A stretch of DNA of 5,530 bases from an uncultured Campylobacter sp. (GTDB lineage: Bacteria; Campylobacterota; Campylobacteria; Campylobacterales; Campylobacteraceae): positions 1-5,530 of the forward strand of contig NZ_CALEDC010000368.1 in NCBI RefSeq assembly GCF_937949835.1, written 5' to 3'. The notes under the pieces were generated by a model. The model had not been told where the DNA came from. It saw only the letters and a list, made by a program, of their open reading frames with translations, and did no database searches. Position numbers and translations under genes: made by a program. Positions 1 through 4,771 of the stretch are shown one piece after another. How positions within the stretch are numbered: the stretch's first letter is position 1; every line of letters begins with the position of its first letter.

Positions 1-65
1 ACGAGGCTGTGGTGAAATTTTATCAAGAGAATGATTTTTATAAAATTTCGGATCAAAAAATTTAA
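1..65 (+). CDS. C-terminal end of an unidentified upstream gene (partial)
   Basis: Reading from base 3, one frame stays open for 20 codons to a TAA at 63-65; the gene begins left of the window. The visible tail includes VVKFYQENDFYKI. An Ala-x-x-x-Phe-Tyr...Phe pattern like this occurs near the end of some GNAT acetyltransferases, but 20 residues are too few to assign a family. The stop codon overlaps the AAGGAA ribosome binding site of the next gene, which starts 8 bases downstream, so the two are probably co-transcribed and may be translationally coupled. The other two forward frames hit stops within the first 35 bases. Confidence 0.6.
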   Translation, partial: EAVVKFYQENDFYKISDQKI

Positions 66-69
66 GGAA
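64..69 (+). promoter_or_regulatory. Ribosome binding site of the DUF3137 gene, overlapping the upstream stop codon
   Basis: AAGGAA lies 4 bases before the ATG at 74 and shares its first two bases with the TAA of the preceding gene. It supports the ATG at 74 and suggests coupled translation. No separate promoter is visible in the available upstream bases. Confidence 0.7.
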
Positions 70-73
70 ACGC

Positions 74-1039
74 ATGCAATTAGACAGGGCAATAGCACTA
101 AGTAGAGCCAAACAAAAAAAGTGTATTTGCAAGGTAGTGATGATCTATGCCAAGATAGCATTTTTGTATCTGTTTCCGTTTATCGTGATGTTTGCGATCG
201 ATGCGGTATTTAAAACAGACGATGATACGGATTACAAGATGATCGAAGTCTATCTTATCTACGCGGTGCTTTTGATTATTTATGTTGCTTGCATTTACGA
301 CGGCATTGCAGACGCCGCTTATGAATATAAACTATTTTACAAAAAAGTTTTGGTGCGCACGGCGATCTCGCAGGCGTATCCACAGCTTACTTATTCGCCA
401 GGACGTGGCATAAGCGCGAAGGAATTCAGGCGAGCGGGAATCTTTGCAAACTCCGATTTTATCGGCGAAGATGAGATAAAAGGCGAATGGGATGGGGTAA
501 AATTTAGCCTTAGCGAGGCGATTAGAATCAAAAAGAACTACGATCTGGGCATAGACAATACCTATGTGAAGCTAGCTTCGCTTGCGATGAGCTTATATGA
601 TGCGTATATGGATTTTAACGGCAGCGTGCTGATATGCGAATTCGGCAAGAGATTTTACGCCAAAACCATCTTGGCGAGCCGCGAGCTAAATACAAAAATT
701 TTAGGCGAGAAGGAGCTAATGGACAACGTCATTTTTAATAGCGAATTTCGCGTGTTTGCCGACGACAAGGTAGAAGCTCGCTATCTATTGACGCCCACGC
801 TGATGGAGCGACTAAACGAGCTAAAGCGATACTACCATAAATTTAGCATAAGCGCGGCGTTTATGGATAATAAATTTTACCTATTTCTAAACGGCGCGAC
901 GAACCGCTTTGAAACAGAGCTATTTAGCATACCTCCGACAACCGGAACAGCGTATGCTCATCAATACGAACTGTCTGAAATTTTAGAATTAGTAAGCGAG
1001 CTGGGTCACATAACCGGGGAGCTAGAAAGCAAAATTTAA
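74..1039 (+). CDS. DUF3137 family membrane protein
   Basis: A 321-residue protein that I place in the DUF3137 family (function unknown). Two hydrophobic helices lie at about residues 24-44 and 58-78, joined by a short acidic loop (KTDDDTD). They are followed by a long soluble region, so the protein is probably anchored in the inner membrane with most of its mass on one side. Family-like features are the Y-x-P-G-x-G-I-S segment near 107-114, an I-x-G-E-x-D-G-V-x-F strand near 135-144, and the strongest signature, F-x-V-F-A-D-D-K-V-E-A-R-Y-L-L-T-P-T-L-M-E-R-L at about 226-247, which I recall as the best conserved block of the family. The ATG at 74 has a good ribosome binding site. The upstream gene is nearly contiguous; the downstream gene is convergent. 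DUF3137 genes often lie beside lemA, but the upstream tail does not look like LemA. Family assignment is from memory of the motif; no biochemical role can be given. Confidence 0.8.
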   Translation: MQLDRAIALSRAKQKKCICKVVMIYAKIAFLYLFPFIVMFAIDAVFKTDDDTDYKMIEVYLIYAVLLIIYVACIYDGIADAAYEYKLFYKKVLVRTAISQAYPQLTYSPGRGISAKEFRRAGIFANSDFIGEDEIKGEWDGVKFSLSEAIRIKKNYDLGIDNTYVKLASLAMSLYDAYMDFNGSVLICEFGKRFYAKTILASRELNTKILGEKELMDNVIFNSEFRVFADDKVEARYLLTPTLMERLNELKRYYHKFSISAAFMDNKFYLFLNGATNRFETELFSIPPTTGTAYAHQYELSEILELVSELGHITGELESKI

Positions 1040-1041
1040 TC

Positions 1042-1069
1042 AGCCCGCATAATTTAAATTTAACGGGCT
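1042..1069. terminator. Possible bidirectional terminator between convergent genes
   Basis: AGCCCG (1042-1047) pairs perfectly with CGGGCT (1064-1069) around a 16-base A/T-rich loop. It begins 3 bases after the stop of the DUF3137 gene and 17 bases past the end of the minus-strand aminotransferase. The 3' side has only short T runs on either strand (AAATTTG; AAATTTTG on the minus strand), so it is a weak intrinsic terminator, but the position between two converging genes fits. Confidence 0.5.
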
Positions 1070-1085
1070 AAATTTGACCGCCCTA

Positions 1086-1964
1086 TTACAGTCCCGCTTC
1101 GGCTCTTAGCCGCGCGGCATACATCTCGCGCAGGCACGGTACGTATTTGCCGACCGTGCCGCCCCCGATCGCTCTGCCGTCAGCTTTTACGATCGGCAGC
1201 ACCATCAGCGTCGCCGCGCTGATAAAGGCTTCATCGGCTTCATAAACCTCGCTCATTCCAAACGCCCGCTGCTGCACGCTCAGCCCCGCCTGCTCGGCAA
1301 GGCCCAAGATCACCTTGCGGCGGATGCCGGGCAGTATGTCGTTTGAAAGCGGTCGCGTGATCAGAACGTCATCTTTGATGATAAACGCGCTGGAGCTCGA
1401 GCACTCGGTAACTAGCCCGTCCTCGATCAAAAAGCACTCATAAGCGTCCGCCTTGTGGGCCTCGTGCTTTAAGATGCACTGCGCGAGAAGCGAGATCGAT
1501 TTTATATCGCGCCTGTGCCAGCGGATCTCGGGCAGGCTTACGATCTCGATCCCCTCTTTTGCGAGCGGATTATCAAAAATTTGCGTATGATACACAAAAG
1601 CAAAGACGCTAGGCTCTATGCCGCGGACGTAATCAAAATCGCGCATCGCCGCGCCTCTTGTGATCTGAGTGTAGAAAGCACCCTCGCTCACGCCGTTACG
1701 CGCGATGAGCTCATATAAAATTTCCTCATATTTTTCGCGAGAATACGGAATTTTTAGCTCGATCTGCGCGGCGCTGCGCTCAAAGCGCTCCCAAAAATCC
1801 GCTCTGTCGCAAATTTTAGAATTTACCACGGGTGCTACCTCATAGATGCCGTCTCCAAGCACGAAACCGCGATCAAAAGGGCTTATCGCCGCATCCCTCG
1901 CCGCGCAAAACTTGCCGTTAATATAGACTATCTCATCGCCGCTCATTCCGCTGATTTCAAACAT
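1086..1964 (-). CDS. dat: Class IV PLP aminotransferase, probable D-amino acid aminotransferase
   Basis: A 292-residue cytoplasmic fold-type IV aminotransferase, probably interconverting D-alanine and 2-oxoglutarate with pyruvate and D-glutamate for peptidoglycan. Landmarks match Bacillus D-amino acid aminotransferase as I recall it: D-R-G-F-x-x-G-D-G-I-Y-E-V at 31-43; the Schiff-base Lys155 in I-R-W-x-R-x-D-I-K-S-x-x-L-L; Glu176 in the Y-E-C segment, placed to contact the PLP ring nitrogen; T-E-C-S-S-S-S-A-F at 186-194; and I-L-P-G-I-R-R at 210-216. The carboxylate-trap segment reads T-R-G-A-A-M-R-D-F: the Arg (R108) is kept, but the usual R-x-H His is Phe110, so D-substrate specificity is not certain. 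A branched-chain or 4-amino-4-deoxychorismate enzyme is less likely because of the overall match. AAGGAG precedes M1 at 5 bases, so M1 is chosen; M7 would remove six residues absent from the usual family length. The gene is visibly GC-richer than its neighbours. Confidence 0.82.
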   Translation of the reverse strand: MFEISGMSGDEIVYINGKFCAARDAAISPFDRGFVLGDGIYEVAPVVNSKICDRADFWERFERSAAQIELKIPYSREKYEEILYELIARNGVSEGAFYTQITRGAAMRDFDYVRGIEPSVFAFVYHTQIFDNPLAKEGIEIVSLPEIRWHRRDIKSISLLAQCILKHEAHKADAYECFLIEDGLVTECSSSSAFIIKDDVLITRPLSNDILPGIRRKVILGLAEQAGLSVQQRAFGMSEVYEADEAFISAATLMVLPIVKADGRAIGGGTVGKYVPCLREMYAARLRAEAGL

Positions 1965-1967
1965 AAT

Positions 1968-1975
1968 CTCTCCTT
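1968..1975 (-). promoter_or_regulatory. Ribosome binding site of the aminotransferase gene
   Basis: Read on the minus strand this is AAGGAGAG, a near-perfect Shine-Dalgarno sequence a few bases before the ATG at 1964. It decides the start in favour of M1 over the in-frame Met at codon 7, which lacks an equally good site. Confidence 0.8.
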
Positions 1976-1988
1976 GAAATTTTATGAG

Positions 1989-2001
1989 ATTTTATCTTAT
2001 A
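1989..2001 (-). promoter_or_regulatory. Candidate -10 region(s) for the aminotransferase gene
   Basis: In the 83-base divergent spacer the minus strand contains TATAAG (1996-2001), TAAGAT (1994-1999) and TAAAAT (1989-1994), any of which could serve as a -10 box 25-35 bases before the minus-strand ATG. No clear -35 is seen, which is usual for Campylobacter sigma-70 promoters. The exact choice cannot be made by eye. Confidence 0.35.
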
Positions 2002-2017
2002 ACAATTTAATTTAAGA

Positions 2018-2023
2018 TATAAT
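2018..2023 (+). promoter_or_regulatory. -10 box for the 2048-2551 gene
   Basis: A perfect TATAAT preceded by A/T-rich sequence (TTTAATTTAAGA). Transcription would start near 2030, giving a leader of about 18 bases that still includes the AAGGAAA ribosome binding site at 2037-2043. No -35 is evident, as is typical for this group. The minus-strand gene probably starts from the same spacer. Confidence 0.65.
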
Positions 2024-2047
2024 GCCGCAAAAATCGAAGGAAACCCT

Positions 2048-2551
2048 ATGGATAAATCAAATTTTAAAGATAGGCTTTTAGAAATTATGTTTCATGTATC
2101 GCATAAACCCGTGCTTTTCCGTGATCTGCTCGAAGCCAACGCCGAGTTTAACGACGGAATGCTCGTCGATCCTTCGAAGCTAAATTTTAAATTTAACTAC
2201 GGCAAATCCTACGTTATCTTCGCTTGCTTCGCATTCGTCTGCGTTATGTTTTTGATAACGCTGACGCACGCGATGTTTGAAAAGATCGACTTTCACTTCT
2301 CCATTTTATTTACGATCATAGCGACGTCGGCGGTTTTTATCGGCTTTGATTGCTTCAAAGCGTGGGCTAGAAAAAAACTTACTCACGAGCTCATCAAACG
2401 CGCTTGGGCAAACCATTTCCTCTACTTCCCCTACGAAAAATACAGCCGCATAGTCGAAAATATCTACAACGAAGCGCTCAAAAACGATGTGCCTAGACGC
2501 GAGCTAGAACAATACGTGCTAAGCAAAATCGTAGAAGTTGGCGAAAAATAG
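2048..2551 (+). CDS. Small two-helix membrane protein of unknown function
   Basis: A 167-residue protein that I do not recognise. Residues 1-52 are hydrophilic and mixed-charge. Two strong hydrophobic segments follow, at about 54-72 (YVIFACFAFVCVMFLITL) and 83-103, separated by a short loop (MFEKIDFH). A basic stretch comes directly after the second helix (KAWARKKLTHELIKR, about 104-118), which by the positive-inside rule suggests that both ends face the cytoplasm with a short periplasmic loop. The C-terminal 50 residues look helical and charged, with an aromatic patch (FLYFPYEKY). There is no signal peptide, catalytic motif or repeat. The start has AAGGAAA 4 bases upstream and a perfect TATAAT before it. 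The gene stands alone: its left neighbour is divergent and a 409-base gap follows. Clean coding structure and its own promoter make it a real gene. Confidence 0.8.
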   Translation: MDKSNFKDRLLEIMFHVSHKPVLFRDLLEANAEFNDGMLVDPSKLNFKFNYGKSYVIFACFAFVCVMFLITLTHAMFEKIDFHFSILFTIIATSAVFIGFDCFKAWARKKLTHELIKRAWANHFLYFPYEKYSRIVENIYNEALKNDVPRRELEQYVLSKIVEVGEK

Positions 2552-2676
2552 TTTTAAAATACCACAAAATTTTATAACATAAAACAACATTTCAACCCAA
2601 GCAAATTTTAAAATTTTATTGCGAAATATGCGGCACGTAGGCAAGACGTAAAATTACGGCTCGAAAAGCAAGCGGC

Positions 2677-2690
2677 ACGATGGATAAATT
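2677..2690 (+). repeat. Partial direct copy of the inverted-repeat arm
   Basis: ACGATGGATAAATT differs by one base from ACGATAGATAAATT, the start of the left arm of the inverted repeat at 2737, exactly 60 bases upstream. This makes three related copies, two direct and one inverted, in under 150 bases. Confidence 0.5.
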
Positions 2691-2736
2691 CCAAATCAAA
2701 TTATATGCCTGTGCTGCAAAAACTGCGCCGTAAATT

Positions 2737-2824
2737 ACGATAGATAAATTTTAATTAAAGTCTATACTTTCCTGAGCGACATTTCGCTACGGCTAAATTT
2801 CACTTCATAAAATTTATCTATCGT
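2737..2824. repeat. 88-bp element bounded by a perfect 17-bp inverted repeat
   Basis: The left arm, ACGATAGATAAATTTTA (2737-2753), is the exact reverse complement of the right arm at 2808-2824. The 54-base centre contains a second perfect hairpin: AGCGA (2775-2779), loop CATT, TCGCT (2784-2788). The whole could fold as a long stem carrying an inner stem-loop in RNA or cruciform DNA. There is no coding capacity; the only minus-strand ATG in the element is followed one codon later by TGA. It could be a small non-autonomous mobile element, a structured RNA, or a remnant. It is not a typical intrinsic terminator, because the arms are A/T-rich and lie far from the upstream gene end. Confidence 0.6.
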
Positions 2825-2907
2825 TTCTTAAATTTTAATCTTGCCCACTTACTACCGATTTAGCAATCCGTATTATGTAATTGAAGTTATGTTTAACTAT
2901 TTTAGGG

Positions 2908-2935
2908 TAAAATCACGCAATATCTAAGGGATAAT
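2908..2935 (+). promoter_or_regulatory. Candidate promoter(s) for the first binding-protein gene
   Basis: Two -10 candidates are present. TAAAAT at 2908-2913 follows TATTTTAGGG, a context much like Campylobacter sigma-70 promoters. GATAAT at 2930-2935 lies inside GGATAATAT, a 9-base string also found 26 bases before the second binding-protein gene. Either leaves room for the AAGGA ribosome binding site at 2950-2954. Confidence 0.5.
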
Positions 2936-2960
2936 ATAAAATTTAAGAAAAGGATAGTTT

Positions 2961-3770
2961 ATGAAGCTACTTTTTTGCATTATTTTTGCACTTTGCAGCG
3001 GTGTTTTTGCGGGCAGTTTGGAGCAGATCAGATCTGCCGGAGTCGTTAAAATCGGTGTTCGTGATGGTAGGCCACCTTTTAGTGATGAAAAAAGTGGTAA
3101 TTTCGAAGGCTTTGAAATCAACCTTGCAGACGCTATAGCCAAGAGCATATTCGGCGATAAGCGCGGTAGAGTCGAGTTCGTCCCTCTAAACGCCAGCGAT
3201 AGGATCTCTGCATTACAAAACGATAAGGTAGATCTTGCGGTCGCGACCATCACGATAACGCAAGATAGAAAAAGGCAAATCGACTTTTCTTATCCATATT
3301 TTTCGATGAGCTTGGGAGTTTTGACACGTAAAAGCGACGGCATCAAAAGCATAGACGATCTTTCAAACAAAAAAGTCTTAGTAGAGGGTAACGGTACTAC
3401 GGCAGAAAATTTTTTGTATAAAAATAAAATCCACAATCTAATCCATTGCTCCATTACTACCGAATGCTACGATATGCTTAAGCAAGGCAAAGCCGATGCT
3501 TACGTTAACGATAATCTCATTGTACTAGCTTATTCCATTATCGACGACAATTTAGAAGTAGCAATCCAAAATCTAGGTAATCCGGAATTCTTAGGCATCG
3601 GAGTGCGCAAAGGCAATACCGAACTGCTTGATCTGATAAATAAAGAGCTTGTTACACTTAGCAAGCAGGGCTTTTTCGAACGTTCTTATGATGAAACTTT
3701 CAAGCCATTTTATCAAGGCGCTGCAGATAAAAAATACTTCTTACTAGATGGGCTCTATGCCATATTTTAG
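2961..3770 (+). CDS. PEB1-like periplasmic amino-acid-binding protein, copy 1
   Basis: A 269-residue solute-binding protein (SBP family 3) that should capture an amino acid in the periplasm and pass it to an ABC permease. A short signal peptide (residues 1-17, ending VFA) is followed by mature GSLEQIRS; Cys12 is not in a lipobox, so SPase I cleavage is likely. Family features are the first strand V-V-K-I-G-V-R-D near 28-35, F-E-G-F-E-I-N-L-A near 48-56, T-I-T-I-T-Q-D-R-K-R-Q-I-D-F-S-Y-P-Y at 96-113, and D-A-Y-V-N-D-N at 179-185. By alignment to Campylobacter PEB1 (aspartate/glutamate binder), Arg103 and Asp184 should hold the alpha-carboxylate and amino groups, and Arg81 and Thr96 the side chain; PEB1 Lys19 is Arg34 here. 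This favours an acidic or polar amino acid. Cys163 and Cys169 (CX5C) are the only mature cysteines. The tail ADKKYFLLDGLY goes beyond the usual family end. First of three tandem paralogues; AAGGA sits 6 bases before the ATG. Confidence 0.88.
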   Translation: MKLLFCIIFALCSGVFAGSLEQIRSAGVVKIGVRDGRPPFSDEKSGNFEGFEINLADAIAKSIFGDKRGRVEFVPLNASDRISALQNDKVDLAVATITITQDRKRQIDFSYPYFSMSLGVLTRKSDGIKSIDDLSNKKVLVEGNGTTAENFLYKNKIHNLIHCSITTECYDMLKQGKADAYVNDNLIVLAYSIIDDNLEVAIQNLGNPEFLGIGVRKGNTELLDLINKELVTLSKQGFFERSYDETFKPFYQGAADKKYFLLDGLYAIF

Positions 3771-3830
3771 GACGAAATTTAGCAGTGTTTTATCTAACGG
3801 CTTCGACTAAAACGTCATTTATGATAAGCG

Positions 3831-3836
3831 GATAAT
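3831..3836 (+). promoter_or_regulatory. Candidate -10 box before binding-protein copy 2
   Basis: GATAAT within GGATAATAT (3830-3838), the same 9-base string as before copy 1 and at a similar distance from the start codon (26 versus 23 bases). It suggests that copy 2 can be transcribed on its own as well as by read-through from copy 1, 94 bases upstream. No strong terminator lies between the two genes. Confidence 0.45.
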
Positions 3837-3864
3837 ATGCGAAATCCAATTTTAAGGACATAAA

Positions 3865-4671
3865 ATGAAACTACTTTTTATAGCGGCTCTATTTTGTGCG
3901 GCGCTTTTTGCCGATAGCCTAGATCAAATCAGACAAAACGGCGTCATTCGCATCGGAGTGCGCGACGCCCATCCGCCGCTTTGCGAGTCTAATGGCGACA
4001 AATTTGAAGGATTTGAAATCGATCTTGCAAACGCTATTGCTAAAGAAATTTTCGGCAAAAAAGAGGGCAAAATCGAGTTCATTCCACTAAGCGTAAATGA
4101 TAGAATTCCATTTTTAGAGGCAAATAAGCTTGATTTGGTAATCGGCCTATTTAGCATCACCAACGAACGAAAAAGAAAGATCGATTTCTCCCTCCCCTAC
4201 CTTTCCGTAAATTTGGGCATATTAACGCGTAAAGCCGACGCTTTTACCGATATCGCACAGCTTCATGATAAAAAGATCGTATTCGAAGGTGATGCGACGG
4301 TAGCGGAGAAATTTTTTAAAACCAAGGGATTTAAAAATTTAGGCCATTGCGCTTCGGCTAAGGAATGCTACGAAATGATTCGAAATGGCGATGCGGACGG
4401 CTATATAAATGATAATCTCATCGTGCTTGCATATTCCGTCATCGATGATACTTTGGAAGTGCCGTTTAAAAACCTAGGTCCTAGCGATTTCATCGGCATC
4501 GGCGTGCAGAAAGACAACAAAGAACTACTTGATTTCGTCAATGCAGAGCTCATTAAACTAAGCAAAGAGGGCTTTTTCAAAAAGGCCTACGAGCAGAGCT
4601 TTGATCCATTCTATCGCGGTACGGCGGATAAGAAATATTTTCTGCTAGATGGAATTTATAATATGCTCTAA
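3865..4671 (+). CDS. PEB1-like periplasmic amino-acid-binding protein, copy 2, altered ligand pocket
   Basis: A 268-residue SBP family 3 protein, collinear with copy 1 and without gaps of note. The signal peptide covers residues 1-16 (ending LFA), with mature DSLDQIRQ. Kept ligand residues by PEB1 alignment are Arg80, Arg102 (in N-E-R-K-R-K-I-D-F-S) and Asp183 (in Y-I-N-D-N). The pocket strand that reads A-T-I-T-I-T in copy 1 and A-T-F-T-I-T in PEB1 is G-L-F-S-I-T here, so the Thr equivalent to PEB1 Thr82 is Leu95 and the next Thr is Ser97. The first loop is also different (D-A-H-P-P-L-C instead of D-G-R-P-P-F-S). A changed ligand preference, perhaps for a more hydrophobic side chain, is inferred. 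Cys162 and Cys168 keep the CX5C pair; Cys40 is an additional cysteine. Tail ADKKYFLLDGIY is conserved. AAGGA lies 6 bases before the ATG. No permease or ATPase gene is adjacent. Confidence 0.88.
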   Translation: MKLLFIAALFCAALFADSLDQIRQNGVIRIGVRDAHPPLCESNGDKFEGFEIDLANAIAKEIFGKKEGKIEFIPLSVNDRIPFLEANKLDLVIGLFSITNERKRKIDFSLPYLSVNLGILTRKADAFTDIAQLHDKKIVFEGDATVAEKFFKTKGFKNLGHCASAKECYEMIRNGDADGYINDNLIVLAYSVIDDTLEVPFKNLGPSDFIGIGVQKDNKELLDFVNAELIKLSKEGFFKKAYEQSFDPFYRGTADKKYFLLDGIYNML

Positions 4672-4716
4672 GAGCTTGCTTTAAATTTTGAGTCCGGCTT
4701 TTAGAATTTTAATAAA

Positions 4717-4722
4717 TAAAAT
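4717..4722 (+). promoter_or_regulatory. Weak candidate -10 box before binding-protein copy 3
   Basis: TAAAAT in a very A/T-rich stretch between copies 2 and 3. A transcript from here would start at or within the hairpin at 4726-4744. The GGATAATAT string seen before copies 1 and 2 is absent, so copy 3 may depend more on read-through. Confidence 0.3.
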
Positions 4723-4725
4723 TTC

Positions 4726-4744
4726 CCGCTTAGTTTGAAAGCGG
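4726..4744. other. Small hairpin in the leader of binding-protein copy 3
   Basis: CCGCTT (4726-4731) pairs with AAGCGG (4739-4744) around a 7-base loop. On the plus strand it is followed by AAGAGAGATT, not a T run, so it is not an intrinsic terminator for copy 2. On the minus strand it would be followed by a T-rich run, but no minus-strand gene is present. It may be a leader structure or a processing and stability element. Confidence 0.35.
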
Positions 4745-4771
4745 AAGAGAGATTAAATTTAAGGATTTGCC

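Larger units (their letters stand above)
2552..2960. other. 409-base intergenic region, no convincing gene
   Basis: No open frame above about 31 codons with a ribosome binding site was found on the plus strand, and the one minus-strand candidate examined, inside the inverted repeat, stops after two codons. The start is very A/T-rich, with an imperfect AT-only hairpin at 2551-2578 just after the stop codon. The middle holds short repeats (CGTAA/TTACG palindromes at 2647-2658 and 2729-2739; GCGGCACG at about 2630 and 2672), then the 17-bp inverted repeat at 2737-2824. The last 60 bases are the leader and promoter region of the first binding-protein gene. Confidence 0.7.

Noticed and set aside
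1515..1718. 67-codon plus-strand open frame inside the aminotransferase gene
   Set aside because: It lies wholly antisense to a gene with clear catalytic motifs, has no convincing ribosome binding site and no recognisable protein features.
2551..2578. AT-only imperfect hairpin after the 2048-2551 gene as a terminator
   Set aside because: The stem has one mismatch and almost no G/C pairs, so it would be too weak; no proper T run follows.
2641..2743. Tiny plus-strand open frames in the intergenic spacer (starts at 2680 and 2705)
   Set aside because: They encode only 17 and 12 residues, lack ribosome binding sites and overlap the repeat structures.
2640..2830. Possible CRISPR array from the repeated ACGATRGATAAATT strings
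   Set aside because: There are only three copies, one inverted, with unequal spacing and imperfect identity; no cas gene is present.
2961..3011. Lipoprotein signal in copy 1 (Cys12 in the signal peptide)
   Set aside because: The residues before the Cys (F-A-L) do not fit a lipobox, and a good SPase I site ends at residue 17; copies 2 and 3 also fit SPase I.
3787..3813. GTTTTA/TAAAAC stem between binding-protein copies 1 and 2 as a terminator
   Set aside because: It is only a 6-bp A/T-rich stem with a long loop and no T tract; read-through between the genes seems more likely.
2924..4163. Minus-strand open frames at 2924-3253 and 3924-4163
   Set aside because: Both are antisense to the conserved N-terminal halves of binding-protein copies 1 and 2. 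Their resemblance to each other merely mirrors the paralogy of the real genes.
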